A stretch of DNA of 64,000 nucleotides from Pirellula sp. (GTDB lineage: Bacteria; Planctomycetota; Planctomycetia; Pirellulales; Lacipirellulaceae). Shown here piece by piece: positions 40,306-50,021 of this stretch (positions are counted from its first letter, which is position 1; every line of letters begins with the position of its first letter). The notes under the pieces are model-generated. The model ran no database searches. It was not told the origin of the DNA and was given only the letters and a program-made list of their open reading frames with translations. The DNA lies in the NCBI GenBank assembly GCA_013822725.1, contig PNKX01000004.1, forward strand, positions 124,001-188,000, read 5' to 3'. Both the position numbers and the translations under genes were made by a program.

Positions 40306-41613
40306 CTACGACGACATCGCGTGAGTCGACTCGGATGCTCTATAGACCGCATCGAAAGCATCCGCAAACGTCCCGCAGAACTCGTCGCACGTTGCTTCGG
40401 TATGAGCGAGCGAAAGGTAGAGCTTCGTTCCCATCGGATTGAGGAAGACGCCGCGGGAAAAGAGCTCCAGCATTAAACGCCGGGCGAGGCGGCCATCGGC
40501 GTGGCGGCTCGAGCGATAATCGCGAGGAGTCGCTTCCGTGAACGCGACCTGAGCGATGGGGCCGTCGCCTAGGATTTGGGCGGTAACGTCGCGCTCGGCG
40601 AGGATCGATGCCAGGCTGCGGCGTAGATAGGCCCCAAGTCGATGCAGACGGGCGTAAACGCCCTCCTCGCGGTAGAGACTCAGAGCAGCGCTGGCGGCTG
40701 CGGTCGACACCGGATTGCCGCCCAGCGTCGAGGCAGTCCACACGTAACCAGGATCGCCGAGCCGGTCCTCGCAAACCTGTTCCATCACGTCACGACGGCC
40801 GCCGTAGGCGCCAATGGGCATGCCGCCGCCCAGCGCCTTGCCGTAGGCGACCAGATCGGGAATGACGCCGTAGTACTCCTGGGCGCCGCCATAGGCGAGC
40901 CGGAACCCGGTGACGACTTCGTCGAAGATCAGCAGCGCCCCCGCCTCATGCACTGCCTTCTTGAGCCCAGCCAGAAAACCAGGCAGTGGCGAGAGGCAGC
41001 GCTGGAACGGTTCGACGATCACGCCGGCAATCTCGTGGCCGTGGCGCTGGAGGATTTGCTGGACTGTTTCGAGATCGTTGAACGGCGCCACCAACGTGTT
41101 GACCGCGGCGCCCGGCTCAATCCCCGCGGAGGAACTGAGACACTCCGGGAAATCGGGCGGATTGTTTGGGAACAGGCTGACGACGCCGACGTCGTGTGCG
41201 CCATGGTAGGCCCCCTCAAACTTGAGAATCTTGGGCCGACCAGTGAACGCTCGCGTTAATCGCAGGCAGTACATCGTCGCCTCCGTGCCGGAGGCGCTGA
41301 ACCGCACCTGATCGCATGCCGGACTCATGGAGACGATCTCCTCGGCCAGCGCGAGCGACGCCTCGGTCACATACGCGAAGTTCGAGCCGCGGGCGACCTG
41401 CTGACTCACGGCCTCGACGATGGCAGGGTGGGCGTGTCCCGGCAAAACGGATCCCCAGCCCATCGAGAAGTCGATCATTCGCTCCCCGTCGCTGGTCCAC
41501 AGTTGGGGCCCTTCGCCCCGGGCGATCACCTTAGCGAGTCTCGGAGGCAGATTGAACTCGCCGTTGCAGCCAGCGGGAAAGACGGAGAGAGAGCGATCGA
41601 CGGCGGACGACAT
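40306..41613 (-). CDS. Class-III PLP aminotransferase-like enzyme (PbfA-like or GSA-aminomutase-like)
   Basis: A 435-residue PLP enzyme. Visible marks: RFSASGTEATMYCLRLTRAF (phosphate-binding), FEGAYHGAHD, LLIFDEVVTGFRL (Asp231) and Lys259 in DLVAYGKALGGGMPIGAYGG. It resembles glutamate-1-semialdehyde aminomutase. Its tail-to-tail position to phnX makes it a candidate (R)-1-hydroxy-2-aminoethylphosphonate ammonia-lyase (PbfA), which gives phosphonoacetaldehyde from the same compound PhnZ attacks. Other class-III activities cannot be excluded. The ATG at 41613 is used; the codon at 41619 would be TTG. Upstream lies a regulator on the same strand. Confidence 0.75.
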   Translation of the reverse strand: MSSAVDRSLSVFPAGCNGEFNLPPRLAKVIARGEGPQLWTSDGERMIDFSMGWGSVLPGHAHPAIVEAVSQQVARGSNFAYVTEASLALAEEIVSMSPACDQVRFSASGTEATMYCLRLTRAFTGRPKILKFEGAYHGAHDVGVVSLFPNNPPDFPECLSSSAGIEPGAAVNTLVAPFNDLETVQQILQRHGHEIAGVIVEPFQRCLSPLPGFLAGLKKAVHEAGALLIFDEVVTGFRLAYGGAQEYYGVIPDLVAYGKALGGGMPIGAYGGRRDVMEQVCEDRLGDPGYVWTASTLGGNPVSTAAASAALSLYREEGVYARLHRLGAYLRRSLASILAERDVTAQILGDGPIAQVAFTEATPRDYRSSRHADGRLARRLMLELFSRGVFLNPMGTKLYLSLAHTEATCDEFCGTFADAFDAVYRASESTHAMSS

Positions 41614-41742
41614 GGCCAATCTCGCTAGGCGGGAAGGGAAGACGGAGGCTCTAACTCACTTAGCCTAACGAGAACTTGATCGCCGAATGACAAGGCTACG
41701 CGCAGTCAAAGCGACGCTTTGCGACGGGCAATCGCGAGACAG

Positions 41743-42924
41743 TTACATCGCCGCCTGCTCTTGGCGATCCTTCCGATGTTGCTTCCGGAACTCCGACGGC
41801 GTTGTTTTCAACTCGCGTCGAAACGCACGCGTCAGCAACTCGGAACGTTCAAAACCGCACGCCGCGGCAATCCGAGGCATCGCCCACGTCGTGTCGCAGA
41901 GGAGTTGGACCGCATGGTCGACGCGCACGCGGCGAATCTCTTGCGCCGGCGAGCGTCCCAAGCATTTGCGGAAGCCCTTTTCCAAAGCTCGACGACTGAT
42001 CGGCACCTCGCGCAGGATATCGGTCACCTGGATGTGGCGATGGCTGTGCTGTTTGATGAAGTCGAGGGCGAGCGCCAGCAGGTCGTCATTCACGGCGACC
42101 GTATCCGTCGACTGGCGGGTGATCACGCGCGTCGCGGGAACAAAGATCGGTTCGCGGGGTGGAGCCTCGCCGGCAATCAAGCGGGAGAGGAGTTCCGCGG
42201 CCGCCCAACCAACTTGGCGCGGCGAATGATCGATGCTGGAAAGCTGCGGGTTGGAAATCGTGCAGCTGAGCAAATCATGCTCCCCGCCCAAGACGGCCAC
42301 CTCGTGCGGCACGTCGATGCTCGCTAAGTGGCACGACTCGGTGACTTGCCGCGCTTGCACGCTGTCGAACGCCAGCAGCCCGACCGGTTTGGGAAGCAAC
42401 TGCAACCACTCGACCATGCGGGCCAATTCCGCAGCCGTCGGGAAAAAGTTATCGACCCCCGGTTCGGGAACGAACGCGTGGCAGGGAAACGTGCGTCGCC
42501 GCAGCGACTCGACGAACGCCTGGCCAAACCGGTCGACGTAGTTGGGCCGCAGCGTCGAGGGGCAGTACGCGAACTGACGAAAGCCCCTGTCGATGAAGTA
42601 ATTGGCCGCCAGTTCGGCGATCGTCACTTCGTCGCAAGTGCAGCGCGGAATCTGCCCTTCGCCGTAGCGATACCACGAAACGTTCACCGCCGGGATTCCC
42701 TTCGCAATCAGCTGATCGGCCAATTCCTGATTGGTCACCCGGGCGATGACGCCGTCGCCGTCCCAGTTCTCAGGGAGAATCGAGCGATCGTATTTCCCGC
42801 GCGGGCCGAGAAAGCACTGCCAATCCTCATGGGCATGGGCGTATTCGGAAATCCCCTCGATGAGGCCCGAGCCCCACGTGGTGGCGGTATCGATCAGTAG
42901 TGCAACTTTGGCACGCTTAGTCAT
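41743..42924 (-). CDS. XylR-like AraC-family transcription regulator
   Basis: A 393-residue regulator made of a LacI/periplasmic-binding-like sensor domain and a C-terminal AraC DNA-binding domain. The sensor begins AKVALLIDTATTWGSGLIEG and continues LLIDTATTWGSGLIEGISEY to ISNPQLSSIDHSPRQVGWAA (about 8-280). The AraC domain is DFIKQHSHRHIQVTDILREV, RRALEKGFRKCLGRSPAQEI and SELLTRAFRRELKTTPSEFR at 285-393. Typical xylose-operon regulators of planctomycetes show this order, so it probably senses a sugar. It is 130 bp upstream of the PLP enzyme. The ATG at 42924 avoids 29 non-conserved residues of a longer frame. Confidence 0.88.
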   Translation of the reverse strand: MTKRAKVALLIDTATTWGSGLIEGISEYAHAHEDWQCFLGPRGKYDRSILPENWDGDGVIARVTNQELADQLIAKGIPAVNVSWYRYGEGQIPRCTCDEVTIAELAANYFIDRGFRQFAYCPSTLRPNYVDRFGQAFVESLRRRTFPCHAFVPEPGVDNFFPTAAELARMVEWLQLLPKPVGLLAFDSVQARQVTESCHLASIDVPHEVAVLGGEHDLLSCTISNPQLSSIDHSPRQVGWAAAELLSRLIAGEAPPREPIFVPATRVITRQSTDTVAVNDDLLALALDFIKQHSHRHIQVTDILREVPISRRALEKGFRKCLGRSPAQEIRRVRVDHAVQLLCDTTWAMPRIAAACGFERSELLTRAFRRELKTTPSEFRKQHRKDRQEQAAM

Positions 42925-43058
42925 CGGCGAACATCGACGCGACCCTGCGCCGCTCACTGGAAAAGGAAACCGCCGCTTCTCCATCATCCAAGGGGAAGGA
43001 GCGGAATTCAACAGCCTGCATCGTGCTTTTGGGCAATCGCCGTCCCCGAATGACGCGA

Positions 43059-45077
43059 TTATTTGGGCTGGCTATGCTCTTCGCGAAGCTTACGAATGGC
43101 TTCCAACTCCGCATTCCGCCGTTCCAGCTCATCGATCTTGCTTTGGACTTCAGCCACCTTGGCGTCAGCGTCGGCCGCCCCCTGGTTCTGCGCGGCTAAG
43201 GCGTCGGTCAACGCCTTCAGGGCCGCTTGAGCCTCGGCGACGGACTTTTGGATCGCTTCCAACTGGGCCGTTGACTCGGCCACGACCGCTTCCTGCTTCG
43301 AGACGACTGCTTGCGACTCTTCCAACTTGGCGCGAACCGCCCCGGCGCCGGTTTCCACGGCGACGAGTTCTTGCTTGGCGACTCCCAGTTGCTCAATCGT
43401 GGCCACCGCCACCTTGTCTAACGCCGCCTTTTCAGCGGCAATCGCCGCCAGGCGCTGCTCGGCGCTCGTTAGCAAGGCTGCCTTCTCGGCTTGAACTTTA
43501 GCCTGACTCTCAGCGGCTGTCCGCGCGTTGGCCAGGGCTAACTCGGCCGCGGCCACTTGCTGTTGCACGGCGACGAGTCCCTGATCCGCCGCTTGATATT
43601 CGGTGCGGAACTGTGCAACCTCCGCTTCCACACTTGTCAAGCGGGCGGCGATGGTCGGCGGGTTGGGGTCGATCGTCGCCACTTGAGTTCCCGTGGCCGT
43701 TTCCAGCACGCGGACGTTGCCGCGCCAGTCGCTCGCCACGACGCGAGCGGCGTCATGCGTAAAGCGAGCGGCTAACCCGAGATCCTCAAGCGTTGTCAGA
43801 TCGCGGATGTGGCCGCCGTCGGCGTTCCAGAGTCTCACGAGTTGATCGCGTCCGGTCGTCGTCAACTCGCCGGTGCGGGCGTAGCGGACCGAAGCGACGC
43901 CCCCGCCGTGAGCGACCCAACTCTTGATCTGCTGACCATCGAGTTGCCAGAGACGCACCGTGTCGTCTTCGCTCGACGAAGCGAGCACGGCGCTGTCGCC
44001 GCGCCATGAAACGGACGTGATCTGTTCGGTATGGCCGCGCAGGTCTCCGCGCTCGCGGCCGGTTTCGGCGTCCCAGATCAACAGACCGCCGCTCCGGTCG
44101 GCCGTAGCGAGGAACTTGCCGTCGGGGCTGAACTCTAAGGCCGTCACCCAGTCGGTATGCTTGGTGATTTCGTACGCCAGCGATCCGTCGGCGACGCGGT
44201 AGACCCGCACCACCTTGCGCGGTCCGCCGATGGCAATCAGCGAATGGTCGGCCTTCAAATCGGCGGCCAAGACGGCGTCGAGTTCATCGCCGACGGCCGT
44301 CAGGCGACGGCCCGTTTTTAAGTCATAGAGAGCGGCTAAGCCCACGGCCGCCGATTTTCCGCCCGCGGCAAGCAGCATGCTGCCGTCGCGACTGAACTGC
44401 ATGACGTAGGGGGTCCCCTCGACGAAGGGAAGCACGCCGAGATGTTCGCCCGAATCGGTGTTGTAGAGCGAGATCTGGAACGGCGCGCCGACGGCGGCCA
44501 CCGGAGCCCAGGGGCTGACGGCCAGCGAGGTGGCGGCGCCGCGGTGTTCGGCGTGAATCACCGGCTCGCGCAAGAGCCCTTGCGGCATCGCCGGTTCGCC
44601 TTCAGGTCGATTGTCGGCGGTCGGCGTGAACGCGGCGACCGCGTTTTTCTTCGGCGCCCGCTTCTGCGAATCACCCTTCTCGAGCAAGCCCCCTTCAATC
44701 CATTTCTGAATCGTTTGCAGCTCGGGGTCGGACAGCTTTGCGCCGCCCGGAGGCATCGCCGGGGAGATCTCGTGGTTCACCATCAGCCAGAGCTGCGAAC
44801 TGGTGAGATCCTCAGCGTACAGGACTTCGCCGCTGGCGCCGCCGGTCATCGTGGTGGCGTACGATTCGAGCGAGAGGTCGTTCTTCTTCGTATCAGGACC
44901 GTGACAGGCGAAGCAATGTTGGCGAAAGATCGGCTGGATGTGATCGGCGTAGGTGATCTTCTCCGCGGCATCCTCTCCGCTGGCAGCATTCGCTGCGCTT
45001 AGGATGCCGACGCAGGCTGCCATGCCGACGGCCAATGCGCGGCCGCCTTTCAATCGTTCAACTTTTCGAAAGCTCAT
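43059..45077 (-). CDS. Planctomycete cytochrome c with WD40 repeats and coiled-coil tail
   Basis: A 672-residue exported electron-transfer/scaffold protein, last gene of a four-gene operon. A signal peptide (about 12-32) precedes the PSCyt1 domain with heme motif HCFACHG (Cys55, Cys58, His59) and IQPIFRQHC. WD40 repeats span about 175-480 (WVTALEFSPDGKFLATADRS; QITSVSWRGDSAVLASSSED). The last 180 residues are a heptad-rich coiled coil (AKLEESQAVVSKQEAVVAES; SKIDELERRNAELEAIRKLR). The ATG at 45077 gives a good signal peptide. Function is probably respiratory or structural in the cell envelope; no substrate can be named. Confidence 0.88.
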   Translation of the reverse strand: MSFRKVERLKGGRALAVGMAACVGILSAANAASGEDAAEKITYADHIQPIFRQHCFACHGPDTKKNDLSLESYATTMTGGASGEVLYAEDLTSSQLWLMVNHEISPAMPPGGAKLSDPELQTIQKWIEGGLLEKGDSQKRAPKKNAVAAFTPTADNRPEGEPAMPQGLLREPVIHAEHRGAATSLAVSPWAPVAAVGAPFQISLYNTDSGEHLGVLPFVEGTPYVMQFSRDGSMLLAAGGKSAAVGLAALYDLKTGRRLTAVGDELDAVLAADLKADHSLIAIGGPRKVVRVYRVADGSLAYEITKHTDWVTALEFSPDGKFLATADRSGGLLIWDAETGRERGDLRGHTEQITSVSWRGDSAVLASSSEDDTVRLWQLDGQQIKSWVAHGGGVASVRYARTGELTTTGRDQLVRLWNADGGHIRDLTTLEDLGLAARFTHDAARVVASDWRGNVRVLETATGTQVATIDPNPPTIAARLTSVEAEVAQFRTEYQAADQGLVAVQQQVAAAELALANARTAAESQAKVQAEKAALLTSAEQRLAAIAAEKAALDKVAVATIEQLGVAKQELVAVETGAGAVRAKLEESQAVVSKQEAVVAESTAQLEAIQKSVAEAQAALKALTDALAAQNQGAADADAKVAEVQSKIDELERRNAELEAIRKLREEHSQPK

Positions 45078-45139
45078 AACGTCAAACACTTGCTGCAGCC
45101 AATCGATGCGTCGGAGCGAAACCGTCCCGTCACTGACGA

Positions 45140-47611
45140 CTATTTGTTGAACAAAAACTCTCTCGAATTGAGCACCGCCCAGAAGACGTCTTGCAACTCG
45201 GCGACAGGCTTCTCGGCTGTGCCGTAGAGTTCGGCGATGCGTTGCGACTCCGCCTCAGTCGGCTTGCGACCGAGGCAACGGAGGTAGACTTCTTCCACGA
45301 CTTCGTTCGGCTTCTTGCCGGCGTCGAGCATCGTCTCGACCAACTTCCCTTCATTGATTTTGTCATGCACGGCCGAGCCGTTCAACAAATGGAGGGCTTG
45401 CGACAAGGTCGGCTCAGTTTTCGGCTCGCATGCGCAGACCGTATTCCGGGGGGCGCGGCCGAAAGTCGTCAAAAAATAGGTGCTCAGACCGCCATCGGCG
45501 ATTTGCACCGCGCGGGCCCCCATAGGCAAACCAGGGTACTTTTCCGGGGCTCCGGTCACGGCACAGAGGCAATCGAGCAGCACTTCGGCCGGGATGCGCC
45601 GAACTTGCGCCCGGGCGAAATTCCGGGTGTCGGTGCTATTCGTCTCGTTCGGCTCCGACGACCGCTGGTAAGCGTGGCTGTTGCAGATGTCACGAACCAG
45701 CTGCCGCAAGTCGTACTTGTACTCGATGAGCTTCGCGCCGAGTTTGGCGTGGAGATCGGGATTGCTCGCTGGATTGCTCACGCGAACGTCGTCGACCGGT
45801 TCGATGACGCCAGCGCCCATGAAGTGGGCCCAGACGCGATTGGCGACGTTGACCGCGAAGTAAGGATTCTCGGGAGCCGTGATCCAATCAGCCAAGATGG
45901 CGCGACGATCCCGCTTCGACACGTCGGGCTCGGCGTCGCCGAGGAACTTCGGCTTCATCGCGCGGCCGTCGACCAAGTGAGTCGCCTCGCCGCTGCGCTG
46001 ATCGAAGATGATCGTTTCGCGGTAGTCTTCGGCCGTCTTGCGACCGATCTGCGAGAAGAACGCGGTGAACGAATAGTAGTCGTCCATCGTCCAGCGATCG
46101 AACGGGTGGTTGTGACACTGGGCGCATTGGAGCCGCGTGCCGAGGAACACCTGGGCGACGTTCTCGGCCGTCTTCTGCGTCGTCTCTTCGATCTGGTAGA
46201 AGTTGACCGCGGGGCTCGAGAACGAACCTCCGCTGGCGCCAAGCAGATTGCGAACCATCTGGTCAAGCGGCACGCCGCTGGCGATCTGCCGTGTGATCCA
46301 CTGCGAGTAGAGGAACATCGGTTTGTACTCGACGCGGTTCGGCACTGATTTGACCATCAACAGTTCCGACCACTTGAGCGCCCATATTTCGGCGAACTCT
46401 TTTCGCTCCAACAGTTCGTCGACCTTTTGGGCCCGCTTCTGCGGGTTCGAGTCGTTCATGAAGAGGTCGTATTCGTCGCGCGTCGGCAGCCGGCCGACGA
46501 CGTCGAGCGAGACGCGACGCAGGAATTCTTCATCGCTGCAAATGCCGCTTGGGTTGATGCGCATCGTGCGGAGCTTGACGCCGACGAGTTCGTCGATGTA
46601 GTTGACGGGCGTTTCCTCGGTCGGCGTGAACTCGACGCCTTGCGGCAACACGAGCGTCTGGCTGCCGACCGTATGCGTATCGAAACGAGCCATCACGAAC
46701 GCTTCGCCGCGGGCGCCGGCCGTGGCCAGTCCATCAGCATCGACCGCGGCCGATGATTCGTTGTTCGACATGAAGAGGGCAAGATCGCCGATATCGCGGG
46801 TGCGGCCGTCGGAGTAGTGGGCGACAGCGATATAGCGTTGCTTCACCCCCTCCCCTTCCATCACGACACGCGGGGGGAACAATTCGACTTTCGTGACGGT
46901 CGGCGCGGTCGCGACGTCGCTCTGAGCGCCGGCGGCGACCCAGTCGCGGAGGGTCTTCGCATGGACGCTGTCGGGTTCTAAAGACTTGCCGCCAGTGTGA
47001 GGAACCTTGCCGGTCACCTTGGTGAACAGCAAGCTTTCTTCGGGAATGCTCAGGTTGACGCGGCGTACGGCCTGCTCGCGCGTGAGCCGGAAGTAGTCGC
47101 CCGCGGGATCGAAGCCGAACAGGCTTAATCGGAAACCGTCTTTGCCGCGCGAGGAACCATGGCAGCCGCCGGCGTTGCAGCCGCCGCGGAGAAAGATCGG
47201 CATCACGTCGTGACGAAAGCTCACCGCCGGGTGGTTCGCCACGCCGACGACCTTCACCGGAGCTTCGGCTTGATGCGCACCGTAGCTGGCGCGCAGCACG
47301 GTGGCGCCGTCGGCCACCGGCAGGAGTCGATTTCCTTCCAATCGCGCCGCGCCTTCAACGACCCACTCGACCTGATCGCTGACGTCGAGCGTCACGCCGT
47401 TGGCGCGGGTCGCCACGGCGATCACCCCTTGGTAGTCGTCGCCATCGTCGAGAGTGATTTCCGACGGATAGACTGCGAGGCTTGCGACGTCGGCCACGAC
47501 TTCCGGCTTCCCAGCCGGCGTTTCGCCGGGAACGGAGGAAGTCTTCGCCAGTGCGGCATGACTCGCAATGACCAGCAAGCCGAAGCTTAAAACGAAGCGA
47601 AATATCTTCAT
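45140..47611 (-). CDS. PSD1-type protein: Big2, cytochrome-like, DUF1549 and DUF1553
   Basis: An 823-residue exported protein of the planctomycete-specific set. The signal peptide MKIFRFVLSFGLLVIASHAA starts at ATG 47611, overlapping the stop of the upstream gene by four bases (ATGA). A Big2-like domain (about 45-125), then GGCNAGGCHGSSRGKDGFRL (CxxxCH, a PSCyt2 signature), DUF1549 (about 310-520) with the CAQCHNHPFDRW motif (CxxCH heme-binding-like) and DUF1553 (about 560-805, ISAENPYFAVNVANRVWAHF-type text). It lies between a PPC protein and the cytochrome/WD40 protein. The enzymatic role of DUF1549/DUF1553 proteins is unknown. Confidence 0.9.
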   Translation of the reverse strand: MKIFRFVLSFGLLVIASHAALAKTSSVPGETPAGKPEVVADVASLAVYPSEITLDDGDDYQGVIAVATRANGVTLDVSDQVEWVVEGAARLEGNRLLPVADGATVLRASYGAHQAEAPVKVVGVANHPAVSFRHDVMPIFLRGGCNAGGCHGSSRGKDGFRLSLFGFDPAGDYFRLTREQAVRRVNLSIPEESLLFTKVTGKVPHTGGKSLEPDSVHAKTLRDWVAAGAQSDVATAPTVTKVELFPPRVVMEGEGVKQRYIAVAHYSDGRTRDIGDLALFMSNNESSAAVDADGLATAGARGEAFVMARFDTHTVGSQTLVLPQGVEFTPTEETPVNYIDELVGVKLRTMRINPSGICSDEEFLRRVSLDVVGRLPTRDEYDLFMNDSNPQKRAQKVDELLERKEFAEIWALKWSELLMVKSVPNRVEYKPMFLYSQWITRQIASGVPLDQMVRNLLGASGGSFSSPAVNFYQIEETTQKTAENVAQVFLGTRLQCAQCHNHPFDRWTMDDYYSFTAFFSQIGRKTAEDYRETIIFDQRSGEATHLVDGRAMKPKFLGDAEPDVSKRDRRAILADWITAPENPYFAVNVANRVWAHFMGAGVIEPVDDVRVSNPASNPDLHAKLGAKLIEYKYDLRQLVRDICNSHAYQRSSEPNETNSTDTRNFARAQVRRIPAEVLLDCLCAVTGAPEKYPGLPMGARAVQIADGGLSTYFLTTFGRAPRNTVCACEPKTEPTLSQALHLLNGSAVHDKINEGKLVETMLDAGKKPNEVVEEVYLRCLGRKPTEAESQRIAELYGTAEKPVAELQDVFWAVLNSREFLFNK

Positions 47612-49950
47612 GACGATTCTCCCGTCGCTGGGATTCCCTCTTGAGCGGTTTGCGGCGGCGGCAACGGCGCGTCGATGCGCAGCTCGCCAGTGCCGATCGT
47701 GTGGACGACCGGCTCTTCGTTTTCCATGACCGTCACCACGCAGTAGAGCGACTTGTGATGCCCTACCCGCGCGTCGGCGGCGACTTGCAGCGGGAACTTT
47801 ACTTCGGTCGAGTCCTTCGTGATCTCTTGCGGCGTGGTCGTCACTCCGGGGGGGAGACCGACGAGTTCCACCTTGGCGACGCCGTTGAAGGGAGTCGCCT
47901 GCGTGATGGCGATCGGGTAATCGAGTCCCTTCCCCTGCTCGGTGGCCGTCGTGGGGTACGCCATCGTGACATACTGCGGGGCGATCTTCAGCGTTGCAAA
48001 CTCGGAAGCCGTGCGGACCGTGCCGTTCACGTCGGCCTCGGCAATGACGATGATCTTCCAATCGCGGGCCCAGGCCTGCGGATTGGTGGTGAGCGGAATG
48101 ACCGCTTCAGTCTGCCCCGGTTCGATGCCGATCCCCTGATGCGAGGAGAGTCCCGGCGGATCGTATAGCATCCGCACGGCGATGCGACCGTCGAAGCCTT
48201 CCTTCTTTTCGGCGACCACCCGCAAGTCCTTCGAACCGCTTTGCACCAGCGGCGCCTTCGGCTCGACAATCTTGATCGAAAACGGCAGCGGCTGAGCCAC
48301 GGCCACGGCGCCTTGATTGGCGTAATGACTCCAGACGTTGACATTGTTCGAGCCGCGGATCAGCCACGTCTGTTGACGAAAACGGTTCAGCAGCGGCTGC
48401 GACTTATCGGTGAGTTCCGCAGTGATCGTCGTCAACTGCCCGGCCAGGGGCGCTTCGGGCGTGGCCCGCAATAGCACGGGCAGGCGGTTGTAGTCGCCGG
48501 TAAGCATCACCGTTTCTTGCGTGACGCCTTCCGGCAAGGCGCCGAACCCGACGTTCAAGTCGCCGCCGAATTCGGCTCGATTTGCGGTGACCATCACCGC
48601 CGTTTGGCCTCCCTGCGGCACAACGACTTCGGTCGCCTCAAACTGGCTGCGCTCTTCGAGAACGATGTCGACCGCCAGACGCGGTTTGGTGATTTCCAGC
48701 CGATAGGCGTAGGTCGGTCCGCCCTGCTTCAAATGATCGACGACGTCGCAAACATATTCCCCATCCTCGGGAACGGTGAAGCGAATGTAGCTATCGGGCC
48801 GGCCGGCATTGTCGTCGGAGGCAGCCAACTGCTCGCCACTGGCCTTGCGAACTCGCAAGATCGCGTCGAGCGGCGAACGAATCTCGCGGGCGATGAGATT
48901 CATGTCCCAGACTTCGCCCTTTTTCGCGGCGAAGCGGAAACGGTCGAGGGCCCCCGCCTTTTCGATGACGCCGCAGAACGCGGCCGGCAATTCGCCGCGA
49001 GTGGCGTTGTCGTTCTTCTGGTTTGGTTCGACTTCAATCACATTGGTTGCGTCGATGATCCGCAGCGGCAAGCCAGTCGCTGCTGCGCCTGCTTCGTCTT
49101 CCGCGGCAAAGCGGAAGTCGAGCGGCGGCGTTTCCGGCAGCTTCACCTTGGCTAGCTTCTCGCCCAGCGGATCGCCGAGGAGCTTCAGTTCGACTTCTTC
49201 CCCTGGCTTGCCGCCGCCGGGGAACGCCACGCCAGGCCGCGGAAACTTGCCGACGTGAAGCCGGTAGGTCGAGGCATCGTCGCCGCGATAGGAAGTCTCG
49301 CGCATTTCGACGATATACTTGCCGGTCTTCGGAGCGACGACGCTGCAGAAGGCGTCTTGCTGCATCAGCGGGGAGTCGTCGCTGGCAGCGACTTCAAAGC
49401 GTTCTTCGTCCAGAATCGCGATCGCGGGATCGAAAAACGTGCGGCCGAGCCGCAGGCCTTCGATCTCCACGGAGATTCGCTCACCTTCCTTCGCTTCGAT
49501 GACAAAGTAGTCGACGTCTTCGTTCGTGATCACGCCGTTGACGGTGGTTCCCAGCGGAATCGCTTGCGGCGCGGCGAAGTCGCCGTTTGGTTCTACTTCA
49601 TTCGCTTCGGTGAGCGTGCCGACGTGAAATGTCCGCAGATTGGTCAGGCCGGTGGCCGTCCGCACGCGAATGCCGTGAATTCCAGGCTGGCAGTCGGGGG
49701 CGATCGCGAGCGTCGCTTTCGCCTGGTTGTCGTCGATCCGCTCGATTGCTTTCAGCTCGATCCCCGGGTCGTAAAACAGGATCTGCTGCGGATCTTGGCC
49801 GATGCGCCCGCCGATGAGCGTCACGGCCACTTCGGTGCCGCGTTGGCCCCCCTGCGGCTGCAAATGATCGAGCCGCGGCGACGCCGCTTCGATGGCGGAC
49901 GCTGCCAGCAAGAACCCCAGTGCCGTGCAAATCGTGAAAAACTTTGACAT
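47608..49950 (-). CDS. Secreted PPC-domain-containing protein
   Basis: A 780-residue protein secreted by MSKFFTICTALGFLLAASAI. Residues about 25-100 hold an IPT-like beta-sandwich (LQPQGGQRGTEVAVTLIGGR). Two PPC (pre-peptidase C-terminal-like) sandwiches follow (about 110-245, DVDYFVIEAKEGERISVEIE; and about 320-430, FRFAAKKGEVWDMNLIAREI). The rest is beta-rich. These proteins are always next to DUF1549/DUF1501 genes in planctomycetes; a carbohydrate- or peptide-binding role is guessed. Overlaps the DUF1549 gene start by four bases. The ATG at 49950 is used rather than an upstream longer frame. Confidence 0.85.
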   Translation of the reverse strand: MSKFFTICTALGFLLAASAIEAASPRLDHLQPQGGQRGTEVAVTLIGGRIGQDPQQILFYDPGIELKAIERIDDNQAKATLAIAPDCQPGIHGIRVRTATGLTNLRTFHVGTLTEANEVEPNGDFAAPQAIPLGTTVNGVITNEDVDYFVIEAKEGERISVEIEGLRLGRTFFDPAIAILDEERFEVAASDDSPLMQQDAFCSVVAPKTGKYIVEMRETSYRGDDASTYRLHVGKFPRPGVAFPGGGKPGEEVELKLLGDPLGEKLAKVKLPETPPLDFRFAAEDEAGAAATGLPLRIIDATNVIEVEPNQKNDNATRGELPAAFCGVIEKAGALDRFRFAAKKGEVWDMNLIAREIRSPLDAILRVRKASGEQLAASDDNAGRPDSYIRFTVPEDGEYVCDVVDHLKQGGPTYAYRLEITKPRLAVDIVLEERSQFEATEVVVPQGGQTAVMVTANRAEFGGDLNVGFGALPEGVTQETVMLTGDYNRLPVLLRATPEAPLAGQLTTITAELTDKSQPLLNRFRQQTWLIRGSNNVNVWSHYANQGAVAVAQPLPFSIKIVEPKAPLVQSGSKDLRVVAEKKEGFDGRIAVRMLYDPPGLSSHQGIGIEPGQTEAVIPLTTNPQAWARDWKIIVIAEADVNGTVRTASEFATLKIAPQYVTMAYPTTATEQGKGLDYPIAITQATPFNGVAKVELVGLPPGVTTTPQEITKDSTEVKFPLQVAADARVGHHKSLYCVVTVMENEEPVVHTIGTGELRIDAPLPPPQTAQEGIPATGESS

Positions 49951-50021
49951 GCCCGCCCTCATCAAATGAAGGCAAACGTGCGCGGCGTGGCGTTGTAACG
50001 GCAACCGCGCAGGTTTGCCGT

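Noticed and set aside
40306..41613. Firm hemL assignment
   Set aside because: Class-III motifs fit hemL, but the context is phosphonate catabolism and the two families cannot be told apart by eye, so no symbol was given.
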